Source of the DNA: an uncultured Lachnospiraceae bacterium
GTDB lineage: Bacteria; Bacillota; Clostridia; Lachnospirales; Lachnospiraceae
Length of the DNA stretch: 64,000 bases
NCBI GenBank assembly: GCA_910578115.1
Contig: CAJTPO010000002.1
Coordinates: 144,541-208,540, forward strand
Direction of reading: 5' to 3'
The translations under genes and the position numbers were made by a program. Positions 1-8,987 of this stretch are shown in pieces. The notes beneath the pieces were generated by a model. It was given only the letters and a program-made list of their open reading frames with translations. It was not told the DNA's origin and made no database searches. Positions within the stretch are counted from its first letter, which is position 1. Each line of letters begins with the position of its first letter.

Positions 1-393
1 CAGCATCACCAGGTCGGTCATTGTCATCAGCTCATCCAGCTTTGCAAGCCATTCCGGATTGGCATTTTTCTTATAGGCGATACCAGAGGAATCGATACAG
101 GTATGGATGTTCTTCTGCTTCGCGAGGCGGAACAGATCCAGCAGGAAATCGACCTGCATCAGAGGCTCTCCACCGGTTACGGTGATGCCGCCGCCTTTAT
201 AGAAGCTGATATTGCGCTCGTACTGTTCGATGATGGATGCCGGTTCCATCATTGTGCCGCCGTTCATTTCCCAGGTATCGGGGTTGTGACAATAAGCGCA
301 GCGCATGGGACAGCCCTGCACGAAAACGACAAATCTGACGCCCGGTCCGTCTACAGTACCGAAACTTTCTAAGGAGTGTATTCTTCCCTGCAT
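1..393 (-). CDS. pflA: pyruvate formate-lyase activating enzyme (3' end outside window)
   Basis: Radical-SAM enzyme that makes the glycyl radical on pyruvate formate-lyase, using S-adenosylmethionine and a reduced 4Fe-4S cluster in the cytoplasm. Only the first 131 residues are in the window. Cluster ligands are in the CX3CX2C motif at Cys28, Cys32 and Cys35 (CPMRCAYC), and the SAM-contacting GGEP motif is at residues 74-77. The ATG at 393 follows an AGAAAGAAGG ribosome site. It lies downstream of the split PFL genes, after a terminator, so it may be read through or have its own promoter. The family usually has about 240-260 residues, so roughly half the protein is missing here. Confidence 0.93.
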   Translation of the reverse strand, partial: MQGRIHSLESFGTVDGPGVRFVVFVQGCPMRCAYCHNPDTWEMNGGTMMEPASIIEQYERNISFYKGGGITVTGGEPLMQVDFLLDLFRLAKQKNIHTCIDSSGIAYKKNANPEWLAKLDELMTMTDLVML

Positions 394-550
394 TAGTATA
401 AACCTTCTTTCTCTTCAAGATTAGGAGCTGTATCTGCAGCGGTATATGAGAACTGCACAGCACGTTTGATAGATATAGTATAACCCGTATCCATTAAAAA
501 AACCAGACTTAATTAGGGCACAGGAGAAGTGACATGAGTTCCTGTACGAT

Positions 551-577
551 AAGAAAACCAGGGAAATTATTCCCTGG
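551..577 (-). terminator. intrinsic terminator after the pfl genes
   Basis: An 8-bp perfect stem (CCAGGGAA with TTCCCTGG, 4-base loop) is followed on the minus strand by TTTTCTT. It ends the pflB operon and separates it from pflA. Confidence 0.85.
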
Positions 578-646
578 CTTTCATTATATGCAATATGCAC
601 ATTCTGTATAGAATGATTTCGTTATCTGCCGATACTATGCGCCGGA

Positions 647-886
647 TTAAACTGACTCATGGAAAGTACGGGAAATAACGTCTGCCTGCTGTTCCGGTGT
701 CAACTTGATGAAGTTAACTGCATAACCGGATACGCGGATTGTCAACTGAGGATAGTTCTCGGGATGCTTCTGAGCGTCCAGTAAGGTATCTCTGTTGAGT
801 ACGTTAACGTTAAGGTGATGGCCACCTTTTGTTGCATAACCATCTAATAATGATACTAAGTTATCTACCTGAGCATTTGCTGCCAT
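647..886 (-). CDS. grcA: autonomous glycyl-radical subunit of split pyruvate formate-lyase (GrcA/YfiD type)
   Basis: A 79-residue protein equal to the C-terminal glycyl-radical domain of pyruvate formate-lyase. It carries the radical-loop motif RVSGYAVNF with the radical glycine at Gly54, preceded by GGHHLNVNVLNR. An open frame reaches back to 946, but the ATG at 886 has AGGAGG eight bases upstream and is chosen. In E. coli, GrcA repairs PFL that has been cut at its own radical loop. Here the neighbouring lyase core has no such domain, so this protein is probably an obligatory second subunit (inference). It is the last gene before the terminator and lies 63 bases after the small Cys protein gene. 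Confidence 0.9.
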   Translation of the reverse strand: MAANAQVDNLVSLLDGYATKGGHHLNVNVLNRDTLLDAQKHPENYPQLTIRVSGYAVNFIKLTPEQQADVISRTFHESV

Positions 887-949
887 TGTTGTGTCCTCCT
901 GTAATATTATTTTATGCGGTATTGAGCAGGATTTCTCCTGACTCAATGC

Positions 950-1153
950 CTATTTATAATCGTCCAGATCTTCCTGGAGAGTCGGAACGCTGCAGGCAAG
1001 AGGTGTACGAGAACAATCTGTACAGCCCATTGTCTGAACATTCTTTGCATCTACGGCCGTATCATCGACATCGACATTCACGTGTCCGACACCCTGTGCC
1101 ATCCCGGAATCCATCATCTTGATAAAGTCGTCGATCATCTGCTTGTTATCCAT
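950..1153 (-). CDS. small Cys-containing protein between split PFL genes
   Basis: 67 residues of unknown function. The first half (MDNKQMIDDFIKMMDSGM, then GVGHVNVDV) resembles the start of the adjacent glycyl-radical subunit (LVSLLDGYATKGGHHLNVNV), so it looks like a diverged half-copy of that domain without the RVSGY loop. The second half has three cysteines (MGCTDCSRTPLAC) and an acidic tail. The ATG at 1153 has a GGAAG ribosome site and follows the lyase core stop by 29 bases. The position and partial homology suggest a role in assembling, protecting or regulating the split lyase. No named family was recognised. Confidence 0.8.
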   Translation of the reverse strand: MDNKQMIDDFIKMMDSGMAQGVGHVNVDVDDTAVDAKNVQTMGCTDCSRTPLACSVPTLQEDLDDYK

Positions 1154-1182
1154 ATATTCATCTTCCTTTCATATATGGAGGA

Positions 1183-3222
1183 TTATTTGTTCAGGTCTAA
1201 TTCAAGATCACCTGCAAATACCTGATCCTCTTTACCAAGAGCGCCCGGAATGATGGTGAAGGTATTGGAGATACCATCCTGTGCATCATTGAACGGAAGC
1301 TTGGAAACGGAAGACAGGGAAGCTACTGCACCATGAGTATCACGGCCGTGCATCGGGTTAGCGCCCGGAGCGAAAGGCTGGCCTTTCTTACGTCCGTCAG
1401 GTGTGTTACCTGTAGCCTTACCGTAAGTTACATTGGAAGTAATGGTAAGGATGGATGTTGTCGGAACACCGTTTCTGTAGGTGTGATGTCTTCTGATCGC
1501 TGTCATGAACTTGTGAACGATCTCCTGAGCAATCTCATCTACGCGGTCGTCATCGTTACCATATTTCGGGAAGTCGCCGGTTGTCTTGAAGTCAACGATG
1601 ATACCGTCTTCGTCTCTGATCGGCTCAACCTTAGCATACTTGATAGCAGATAAGGAGTCAGCCACGATAGACAGACCTGCAACACCTGTTGCGAAATAAC
1701 GCTTAACGTCTCTGTCATGAAGAGCCATTTCTGCTCTCTCATAGCAGTATTTGTCATGCATGTAGTGGATGATGTTCAGTGTATTTACATACACGTCTGC
1801 CTGCCACTCCATCATATCAAGGAACTTATCGAGAACATCATTGTACTCCAGAACATCGCCTGCAACCGGACGATATTTCGGGCCAACCTGCTTCTTGGTT
1901 ACTTCGTCAACACCGCCGTTCAAAGCGTACAGCAGACATTTAGCAAGGTTAGCGCGGGCACCGAAGAACTGCATTTCCTTACCGATTACCATGGAGGATA
2001 CGCAGCATGCGATACCGTAGTCATCGCCGTGTGTCACTCTCATCAGATCATCGTTCTCATACTGGATGGAAGAAGTCTGGATGGACATCTTAGCGCAGTA
2101 TTTCTTCCAGTTCTCAGGCAGTCTTGTGGACCACAGAACTGTCAGGTTCGGCTCCGGAGAAGGCCCTAAGTTGGTCAGTGTGTGCAGATAACGGAAGCTC
2201 ATCTTCGTTACCATCGGACGTCCGTCAACGCCAACACCGCCGAGGGACTCTGTTACCCATACCGGGTCACCAGCGAAGATCTGGTTGTACTCAGGTGTAC
2301 GTGCGAATTTGATCAGACGCAGCTTCATGATGAAGTGGTCAACGAACTCCTGGATCTGCTGCTCTGTGAAGGTACCGTTAGCCAGGTCTCTCTCAGCGTA
2401 GATGTCAAGGAAGGTGGATGTACGTCCAAGGGACATAGCAGCACCGTTCTGCTCTTTCACGGAGCAAAGATATCCGAAGTAAGTAGCCTGGATAGCTTCC
2501 TGTACGTTGGAAGCGGGCTTGGAAATATCGCAGCCGTAAGAAGCAGCCATTTCCTTCATCAGTTTCAGAGCAACCATCTGCTCGGACAACTCTTCACGAA
2601 GACGGATTACGTCATCTGTCATAACACGTCCTGTGGAATCTTTCTGAGCCTGTTTGTCTTCGATCAGTCTGTCGATACCGTACAGAGCCACACGTCTGTA
2701 GTCGCCGATGATACGTCCGCGGCCGTATGCATCCGGAAGACCTGTGATGATGTGGGAAGAACGGCATGCTCTCATCTCTGCGTTGTAAGCATCGAAGCAG
2801 CCTGCGTTATGTGTCTTTCTGTGTGTGGAGAAGAACTCACTGATCTCGGGATCTACTTCGTAGCCGTTATCGGAGCATGCCTTCTCTGCCATTCTGATAC
2901 CGCCGTAAGGCTGTAAGGAGCGCTTAAAAGGCTTATCAGTCTGGAAACCTACGATTGTCTCTTTGCTCTTGTCCAAATAACCCGGGCCATGGGATGTGAT
3001 GGTAGATACAACTTTGGTATCCATATCCAGCACGCCGCCTGCTTCACGTTCCTGCTTCTGTAATTCAAGAACCTGTGCCCATAAGTCTTTAGTGTTCTGT
3101 GTAGCCTCGGCTAAGAAGGACTCATCACCGTCATAAGGATGATAGTTTCTCTGGATGAAGTCGCGAACATTGACTTCTTTGTCCCACTTGCCGCCTACAA
3201 AATCTGTCCATTCTGGTCTCAT
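1183..3222 (-). CDS. pflB: pyruvate formate-lyase core subunit lacking the glycyl-radical domain
   Basis: Formate C-acetyltransferase core (pyruvate + CoA to acetyl-CoA + formate), 679 residues against about 750 for the usual single-chain enzyme. The catalytic Cys-Cys pair is present at Cys406-Cys407 (YGIACCVSS). The chain stops after NTFTIIPGALGKEDQVFAGD, just where the usual enzyme continues into the radical domain. That domain is encoded separately downstream. The ATG at 3222 follows a TAGGAGG site. A TTGACG/TATAAT promoter lies about 90 bases upstream. Two genes with their own ribosome sites follow in place of the missing domain, which argues against a simple frameshift. Confidence 0.94.
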   Translation of the reverse strand: MRPEWTDFVGGKWDKEVNVRDFIQRNYHPYDGDESFLAEATQNTKDLWAQVLELQKQEREAGGVLDMDTKVVSTITSHGPGYLDKSKETIVGFQTDKPFKRSLQPYGGIRMAEKACSDNGYEVDPEISEFFSTHRKTHNAGCFDAYNAEMRACRSSHIITGLPDAYGRGRIIGDYRRVALYGIDRLIEDKQAQKDSTGRVMTDDVIRLREELSEQMVALKLMKEMAASYGCDISKPASNVQEAIQATYFGYLCSVKEQNGAAMSLGRTSTFLDIYAERDLANGTFTEQQIQEFVDHFIMKLRLIKFARTPEYNQIFAGDPVWVTESLGGVGVDGRPMVTKMSFRYLHTLTNLGPSPEPNLTVLWSTRLPENWKKYCAKMSIQTSSIQYENDDLMRVTHGDDYGIACCVSSMVIGKEMQFFGARANLAKCLLYALNGGVDEVTKKQVGPKYRPVAGDVLEYNDVLDKFLDMMEWQADVYVNTLNIIHYMHDKYCYERAEMALHDRDVKRYFATGVAGLSIVADSLSAIKYAKVEPIRDEDGIIVDFKTTGDFPKYGNDDDRVDEIAQEIVHKFMTAIRRHHTYRNGVPTTSILTITSNVTYGKATGNTPDGRKKGQPFAPGANPMHGRDTHGAVASLSSVSKLPFNDAQDGISNTFTIIPGALGKEDQVFAGDLELDLNK

Positions 3223-3312
3223 TTTGAATAGCCTCCTATCAATATTTGTGTAAGTTGTTAATTTTCCGACAATGCTGTGAAGCGCCGGAAAACATGCTTA
3301 TCCAGTACCAAC

Positions 3313-3342
3313 ATTATATGTTAAATCAAGCTGCAACGTCAA
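3313..3342 (-). promoter_or_regulatory. promoter of the pfl operon
   Basis: Minus-strand TTGACG (3337-3342) and TATAAT (3313-3318) separated by 18 bases, upstream of pflB. Confidence 0.75.
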
Positions 3343-3468
3343 GTCGGGCTTTGTACTTTTTCTCATACAAATAGGAGGTTTTTATGAAAAATTTGTGAAA
3401 ATTGTATGTAAAAAAGATTTTGTTTGAACAATGGTGAAGATTGAAACTTCAATGAGTTATAGAATTAT

Positions 3469-6400
3469 ATGTGTCCGAAGAGAAGGCAATTCAGAAACAG
3501 GTTGCTGTGTCTGTTGACGGCAGGAGTAATATTTTGCGCAGAGACAGAACTGAAGGCCTATGCCGCGTTAACAGTTGGTACAACGGAAATAACGCAGACG
3601 GAAGAATGTGGCTTGGAAACAGAACAAGATGAGTCTGGGGCAGAGCAGTCTGAGCGTACAGAATATGAAGACGGGTATGCAGAAGAGACGGAAATAGGGG
3701 AGGAAGCAGACAGGCCGGGTGATTCGGAAACGGAGGAGGAAACAGGCAGGCCGGGTGATTCGGAAACAGGGGCGGAAACAGGCAGGCCGGAGAATACGGA
3801 ACAGACAGGGGAAGAAGAATCCGGCGAAGAAAACGACAGTAATACAGAAGGGCAGGAAACGGATGCGGAGGATATTGAAGAGGACGATCTTATGTCGGAA
3901 ACGGTCTCGGACAATGCGATAGCCTCTGCAGGTGAAGGACGGATTTCAAGCACTGCCAGGGAGCTTGAGGTTGCATATCGCACGCAGGAGGAGATCAGAG
4001 TATTTGTAAGACAGAGCGGAGCCGGCCTGGATGATGCCATTACATATGCAGAGGAACCGGGTGTCACGGTACCTTATTCGGCGGGAAGACTATCGGAGGA
4101 GACCCTGCAGTCTGCGGTTGCCATGTTAAATCAGGTTCGTTATATCGCTGGACTCACTTATGACGTTCAGCTGGACAGATCCTATAGTGAGAAGTGTCAG
4201 GCGGCAAGTATAGTAAATTACGTTAACAGGAAGATGGATCATAATCCTCAAAAGCCAGCTGATATGGAAGATATATTGTATCAGCTGGGATATCAGGGGG
4301 CCGGAAGTTCTAATCTTGGGATGAGTTACGGGAATTTGAATGAGGCGATTCTTGAAGGCTGGATGGATGACGGCGATACCAGCAATATTTCAAAGGTCGG
4401 ACATCGTAGATGGATTCTGAATCCGCCTATGGGCAAGACAGGTTTTGGCTTTGTCGAGGGGAAAGGGAGCAATACCAGCACTTCGCAATGCGCCATGTAT
4501 GCATTTGACAAGAGTAATTCCAGTGCACGGAACGTATTCGGAATCGCATGGCCGGCGCAGAATATGCCGCTGGAATATTTTGAACAGCGCAGCCCGTGGT
4601 CAGTCTCTCTCGGAGAGAGCGTGGACGCCTCCGAAATACAGGTAAGGATGACCCGTAAGAAAAACGGGAAAGTGTGGAATTTTCCAAGCGATCCTGACGA
4701 GGGGCAGTTTTATGTCAATAATGAAAGTTATGGAGAGCGGGGATGTATTATTTTCAAACCTAATCTTTACGGTGATCGTTATGAAGCTGATGAACAGTTT
4801 GAGGTAGAGATCCTTAAGAACGGTGAAACCTATATGGAATACACTGTCACTTTCTTTGAACTGCAGAAGAAACTGACAGTGTCCGGCATCTCCATGGACG
4901 GGAAAAGTTATGATGGCGAGGCTGCAGCCTATACGGGAGTACCGGTACTGACGGATTCTGCCGGGAGAGAAGTTACCGATGTCATGTTGACAGCGTTTTA
5001 TACGGGAACACTTGCGGACGGCAGTATCTATGAGAAGACAACGGCAGCTCCGATGCAGGCAGGGAGATATACACTATCGTTTGAAGCTACGGGAACGGAT
5101 GCGCAGGAATACAGATTGGATCAAAATACCTATACGTTTTCTATCTGGCAAAAGGTGGCCACGGTCACGGCCGGATCACTCAGGATCAATATGGGGGATC
5201 CGCTGCCGGAAGTATCGGAATTGCAGTATACGGTTGAGGGCCTGCCCGAAGGGGAGGAACTGATGGTGAAGCCTTCGTTTCGCTATAGTGTGGAAGAACT
5301 GTCCACTGAGACGGAAGGCAGTTATGAGATCATTCCTTATGGAGCAGATGCGGGAAACAATTATCGGATCGTATATATAAACGGCAAACTGACCATTGAA
5401 AATTTTATCGTCCAAAGCGGTACGGTCAATCATATTTCCTGGAAGATCGACAGAAACGGAAAGCTGAGCATAACGGGGAACGGGGATTATGAGGAGGATG
5501 GCGAGCCGCCATGGGCCGATAACCTGAGAGTCGTAACGGCGGAAGTAGAAGTGTCCGGGATGACTTCCATGAGGCGTATGTTCTCCGGATGCAGATATCT
5601 GCAGACGGTTGATCTGTCAAAGACAGATACCAGCCAGGTCACGGATATGTCATATATGTTTTCTTATTGTACCGAACTGCAGGACCCGGGTCTTAAGGGT
5701 CTGGATACAGGCAAGGTTGAGGATATGTCATATATGTTTGAACGTGTGGGACTGGAGGATCTGGAATTCGATCTTGATACTGCCAATGTGAAAAATATGT
5801 CGAACATGTTTCGCTTATGCAGCAGGCTGAAAAACCTGAAATTAAAGATCAATACGGCAGGAGTGACAAATATGTCTGGCATGTTTCAGCATTGTTATGT
5901 ATTGACAAGCCTGGATCTGAGCTGTTTTGATATGGGGGCGGTAGAACGGACAGACAGCAGTATGCTTTACGCCAGTGATAAATTGACGCACATAGTGACA
6001 CCGAAAAATTGTGGCGGAAGCGTGACCCTGCCAAATAGTGGCACATGGTATCAGGATATTGGCGTTACCTGTACCCGTCTTCCCCAGGGACTGCCATACA
6101 GCATTGAACTTTACAGGGACCGTTGGCCGGAGGATGCAAAGAAATCGGTATATCTTTCGGGGATCATGATAGCAGATAAGATCTATGACGGCGTGCCAAA
6201 TGCCTATACAGGTGAGGTGGTCATGCTGGATGCCTCGGGCAATGCGGTCAGCGATATCATGCTGGAGGGAGTATATGCAGGAGCCCTCGAAGACGGCAGT
6301 ATTTATGCAGATGCCGGGCAGGCGCCGAAAGAAGCAGGAAATTATACTTTGTCTTTTGAAATGAAAGGAGAAGGCGCGAACCGGTATGTACTGCGCAATG

Positions 6401-8148
6401 CCGTCTATGATTTTTGCATCAGGCAGAAGAAAGTGACGATCACCGCACCGGATCGCGTGATCAGGACGGGAAACGGGCTGCCAGATCTGTCGGCGATAAA
6501 AGACTATAAAGTGAGCGGACTGCTGGAGGGAGAGCATCTTGCCACCGTCCCGTCTTTTCGGTATGGCATGGAGGAAATCTTCACCGATGTGCCAGGCAGC
6601 TGTGAGATCATCCCCTATGGGGCGGATGCAGGCAGTAAAAAGCTTGATTTTGTAAAAGAACCCGGACGGTATCAAATTCAATTTAGCGGAAAGGGGAACT
6701 TTACGGGTATAAGAGAGATTGCTTTGACGGTAATTGATCCGGAGGCTGACGGATTGACGCCGGTCAGTAAGCTGACCGTGGCGAAGATCCCGAAACAGAC
6801 CTATGAGGATGGCAGACCGGATCAGAATGGTACAGGTGTCGAGTGGAAGCCGATTCTTACGGTGAAAGACGGAAGGACTGTTTTGAAAGAAGGAATCCAC
6901 TATGAGGTATGCTACAGCAGAAATAATGCGGCAGGGACAGCATACGCCATTGTTACGGGAATTGAGGAGGAAGGCTATAGCGGAACGAAGCGAGTGGCTT
7001 TCAAAATTTCGGGGATGCCGATCAAAAAAGCTACGGTAGAAGGGCTGGCAGATAAAACTTTTATCTATGAGGGAACAGATGTTGAACCGGAACTGCAGCT
7101 GACTGTTAAGAGAAAAAATAATGGAACGGAAACTGTAGATATCCTGGAGCAGGACAGAGATTATACGATAACATGGCAGAAGAATCAGAATGCCGGCACT
7201 GCTGCGGTCATCTTTACGGGTAAAGGCAGATATACCGGAACATTGAAGAAATCCTTTCAGATTAGGAGATTTGATATTGCGGCTAATGAGGGTGGGAGGA
7301 TTGAAGCAGCGTTAGAAGACAGATCTGTCGTGTTTACCAGAGGAGGCGCAAGACCGAAACCGACAGTCACGTTCCTGACCGGTGACGGAAGGATACGAAC
7401 ATTAGCAGAAGGAAAGGATTATACAGTATCTTACAAGAACAGCGGCAAGGTAACCGGTGAGAGTGAAGCCCGGCCGTCTGTCCTTGTTAAAGGCAAGGGA
7501 AATTTTGCCGGGACATACAGTGATCAGATTCTCTATGAGATCGTTCCACAGGATATCGGGGAACTTACACTGACAGCGCAGGACAAGGTTTATCGGAATA
7601 AGAAGAATATCTATGCGACGAAAGTCGTTGTAACTGATATAAACGGCAAGCCTCTGCAGGCGGGAACGGATTATGACAGGACTTTGGCGTACACTTACTC
7701 AGAAAAGACCGAGGTGCGTAATGTGAGATCGGGCAATGATGAAACAGTGATCCGATCTGCCGGAGAGAAAGTGGACGGGAATGATATCATCCCGGCAGGC
7801 ACTGTTCTCGGTGTGAAGGTGACGGCCAAAGAGAACGGGAATTACAGAGGTGAATTGGAGGGGCAGTACCGCACCGTACTGGAGACTGTTTCGTCTGCCT
7901 CCGTGTCTGTTCAGAAGCAGGTTTATACGGGACAGGAGATTACATTGGATAAAGGTCAGATCAGTGTCAAGGTGAAAGGCAAGACAGTGGATGACGGTCA
8001 GTGGGAGATCGTGGAGGGCAGCTATGAGAATAATATTGAGAAAGGCAATGCCCGTGTGACGATCCGCGGCCTGGACAGATATGGAGGGACCAGGACAGTG
8101 AAGTTCGCCATTCGAGCGAAGGGATTTTTGTGGTGGTGGCGAAAATAA
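3469..8148 (+). CDS. giant secreted surface protein: CAP domain, DUF285 repeats, MBG-like repeats
   Basis: 1559 residues with an N-terminal signal peptide (to about residue 32, ending KAYA). A Glu/Thr/Gly-rich linker spans about 45-140. A CAP/SCP-like domain covers about 205-380 (GHRRWILNPPMGKTGFGF near 310). DUF285/BspA-like repeats with MSYMFS, MSNMF and MSGMF cores lie at about 695-840. Two related YDG-type domains flank them (near 468 and 895), and MBG-like Ig repeats run to the end. The C-terminus is KGFLWWWRK with no LPXTG. The start is uncertain: an in-frame TAG lies two codons before the ATG at 3469, and the ribosome site is weak. The last ~460 residues match the C-terminus of the second giant protein downstream. 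A role in the cell envelope or adhesion is inferred. Confidence 0.85.
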   Translation: MCPKRRQFRNRLLCLLTAGVIFCAETELKAYAALTVGTTEITQTEECGLETEQDESGAEQSERTEYEDGYAEETEIGEEADRPGDSETEEETGRPGDSETGAETGRPENTEQTGEEESGEENDSNTEGQETDAEDIEEDDLMSETVSDNAIASAGEGRISSTARELEVAYRTQEEIRVFVRQSGAGLDDAITYAEEPGVTVPYSAGRLSEETLQSAVAMLNQVRYIAGLTYDVQLDRSYSEKCQAASIVNYVNRKMDHNPQKPADMEDILYQLGYQGAGSSNLGMSYGNLNEAILEGWMDDGDTSNISKVGHRRWILNPPMGKTGFGFVEGKGSNTSTSQCAMYAFDKSNSSARNVFGIAWPAQNMPLEYFEQRSPWSVSLGESVDASEIQVRMTRKKNGKVWNFPSDPDEGQFYVNNESYGERGCIIFKPNLYGDRYEADEQFEVEILKNGETYMEYTVTFFELQKKLTVSGISMDGKSYDGEAAAYTGVPVLTDSAGREVTDVMLTAFYTGTLADGSIYEKTTAAPMQAGRYTLSFEATGTDAQEYRLDQNTYTFSIWQKVATVTAGSLRINMGDPLPEVSELQYTVEGLPEGEELMVKPSFRYSVEELSTETEGSYEIIPYGADAGNNYRIVYINGKLTIENFIVQSGTVNHISWKIDRNGKLSITGNGDYEEDGEPPWADNLRVVTAEVEVSGMTSMRRMFSGCRYLQTVDLSKTDTSQVTDMSYMFSYCTELQDPGLKGLDTGKVEDMSYMFERVGLEDLEFDLDTANVKNMSNMFRLCSRLKNLKLKINTAGVTNMSGMFQHCYVLTSLDLSCFDMGAVERTDSSMLYASDKLTHIVTPKNCGGSVTLPNSGTWYQDIGVTCTRLPQGLPYSIELYRDRWPEDAKKSVYLSGIMIADKIYDGVPNAYTGEVVMLDASGNAVSDIMLEGVYAGALEDGSIYADAGQAPKEAGNYTLSFEMKGEGANRYVLRNAVYDFCIRQKKVTITAPDRVIRTGNGLPDLSAIKDYKVSGLLEGEHLATVPSFRYGMEEIFTDVPGSCEIIPYGADAGSKKLDFVKEPGRYQIQFSGKGNFTGIREIALTVIDPEADGLTPVSKLTVAKIPKQTYEDGRPDQNGTGVEWKPILTVKDGRTVLKEGIHYEVCYSRNNAAGTAYAIVTGIEEEGYSGTKRVAFKISGMPIKKATVEGLADKTFIYEGTDVEPELQLTVKRKNNGTETVDILEQDRDYTITWQKNQNAGTAAVIFTGKGRYTGTLKKSFQIRRFDIAANEGGRIEAALEDRSVVFTRGGARPKPTVTFLTGDGRIRTLAEGKDYTVSYKNSGKVTGESEARPSVLVKGKGNFAGTYSDQILYEIVPQDIGELTLTAQDKVYRNKKNIYATKVVVTDINGKPLQAGTDYDRTLAYTYSEKTEVRNVRSGNDETVIRSAGEKVDGNDIIPAGTVLGVKVTAKENGNYRGELEGQYRTVLETVSSASVSVQKQVYTGQEITLDKGQISVKVKGKTVDDGQWEIVEGSYENNIEKGNARVTIRGLDRYGGTRTVKFAIRAKGFLWWWRK
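6769..8148 (+). repeat. 3' module shared with the second giant gene (copy 1)
   Basis: This region, from KLTVAKIPKQTY to the stop, aligns throughout at protein level with 15778-17100. Shared landmarks include TVKDGR/K, YSGTKR, ITWQKN, NAGTA, KGKGNF, IVEGSY, YGGT and the terminal KGFLWWWRK. Confidence 0.85.
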
Positions 8149-8150
8149 AG

Positions 8151-8262
8151 CAGATATGGAGGCAGCGTTACGGTAAAATTCGATATCGTGAAGAAGGCGA
8201 TCTGCCAAAAAGGCGGGCTATGACAGGGATCATTCAATGAGCCTGTGTCGTTACAGAGGAAT
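8151..8262 (+). pseudogene. remnant of a surface-protein 3' end (copy A of a ~112-bp repeat)
   Basis: Starts right after the stop of the first giant gene. One frame reads RYGGSVTVKFDIVKKAICQ and ends at TGA 8221-8223. It resembles the genuine ends RYGGTRTVKF and YGGTKTIRF but lacks the FLWWWRK tail. A near-identical copy (13 differences in about 113 bases by hand count) lies at 9899-10010. Confidence 0.65.
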
Positions 8263-8569
8263 CGGAACGGCATTTGAACCGTGGTTTTGAGACAGTGTGC
8301 AGACTGGCTGACAGCCGGTTTTGCGCACTGCTTTTTCTGTGGGAACATATATGCAGACTAAATTTCTCAGACCGTGTTTGAGGAATCGGATAAGGAGCGA
8401 TACATTTAAGATAACTGATAAGATTGCCGTTAAGATAGAGGGTATCCATATGAAATCCCTTTAAGAGAATTTACAGATCAGTTCCGAAAATCGCGCTGTA
8501 TCTGCGCTTAGTGATCAGATATTTACCCTCCGCAGGATAGATGAGTCCAGCATAATCTAAACCGGGAGG
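8224..8569. other. gene-free stretch after the first surface gene
   Basis: Apart from the end of the repeat and the terminator hairpin at 8293-8336, I see no supported gene. The rest is low-information sequence leading to the small membrane-protein ORF. Confidence 0.5.
8293..8336 (+). terminator. likely intrinsic terminator
   Basis: Imperfect stem (cagtgtgcagactggct with agccggttttgcgcactg) followed by CTTTTT. It would end transcription from the first giant gene. Confidence 0.6.
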
Positions 8570-8581
8570 ATGTTCCACACA

Positions 8582-8779
8582 ATGAATGCCCTCGGAGACT
8601 TCTGGTGGTATGGTTTAAAAGCATTTAAAAAAGTGCCAAAAGAACTGCAGCTTATCAGCATGATTCTTCTGACACTTAATTTAATCTTAAACAGCGTGTG
8701 CATCTATGCGTTCAGAATATCTCTTCAGGAAGCAAAAAATCAATCACGAGGATATCTTATCACAATATATAGCGTATAA
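8582..8779 (+). CDS. small hypothetical membrane protein
   Basis: 65 residues with one predicted membrane segment (about residues 25-45, LQLISMILLTLNLILNSV). An ATG at 8570 touches the GGGAGG site directly, so the ATG at 8582, 12 bases after it, is preferred. No family recognised. It sits alone between decayed surface-gene fragments and may itself be a remnant. Confidence 0.4.
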   Translation: MNALGDFWWYGLKAFKKVPKELQLISMILLTLNLILNSVCIYAFRISLQEAKNQSRGYLITIYSV

Positions 8780-8807
8780 CAAATGGTTAAATGTAATATG
8801 GTGCTAT

Positions 8808-8987
8808 TTATTCTTTGATGAACGCCGCTTTTTCTTTTTCGGTTAATTCTATTACTTTTATTCCCTTTTCCTTTGCGTATTGCATCAGCCCTTTCAGATC
8901 AAGCTTAACCTTCGGGCATTGGCTCAATAGGATCGGATCAGACATTTTTGCGAGGCTTTCTTTATATCTCCTCATCTGTCCATTCAT
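8808..8987 (-). CDS. small conserved-looking protein coupled to a GNAT gene
   Basis: 59 residues, basic N-terminus (MNGQMRRYKESLAKM), then KVKLDLKGLMQYAKEKGIKV and an acidic/Lys end. The ATG at 8987 is nine bases after GGAGG; an ATG at 8993 is also possible. It overlaps the end of the upstream acetyltransferase-like gene by 26 bases, so the two are translationally coupled. The pairing of a GNAT-like protein with a short partner resembles a toxin-antitoxin layout, but gene order and sequence do not match a family I can name. Confidence 0.65.
   Translation of the reverse strand: MNGQMRRYKESLAKMSDPILLSQCPKVKLDLKGLMQYAKEKGIKVIELTEKEKAAFIKE

Noticed and set aside
1154..1182. Simple frameshift or sequencing error splitting pflB
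   Set aside because: The following ORFs have their own ribosome sites, and an extra diverged half-domain lies between core and radical subunit. One base change cannot restore a single frame.
1333..2916. Long plus-strand ORFs opposite pflB (and similar frames opposite atpA, atpD and the surface genes)
   Set aside because: No ribosome sites, composition mirrors the coding strand, and the opposite strand encodes clear known proteins.
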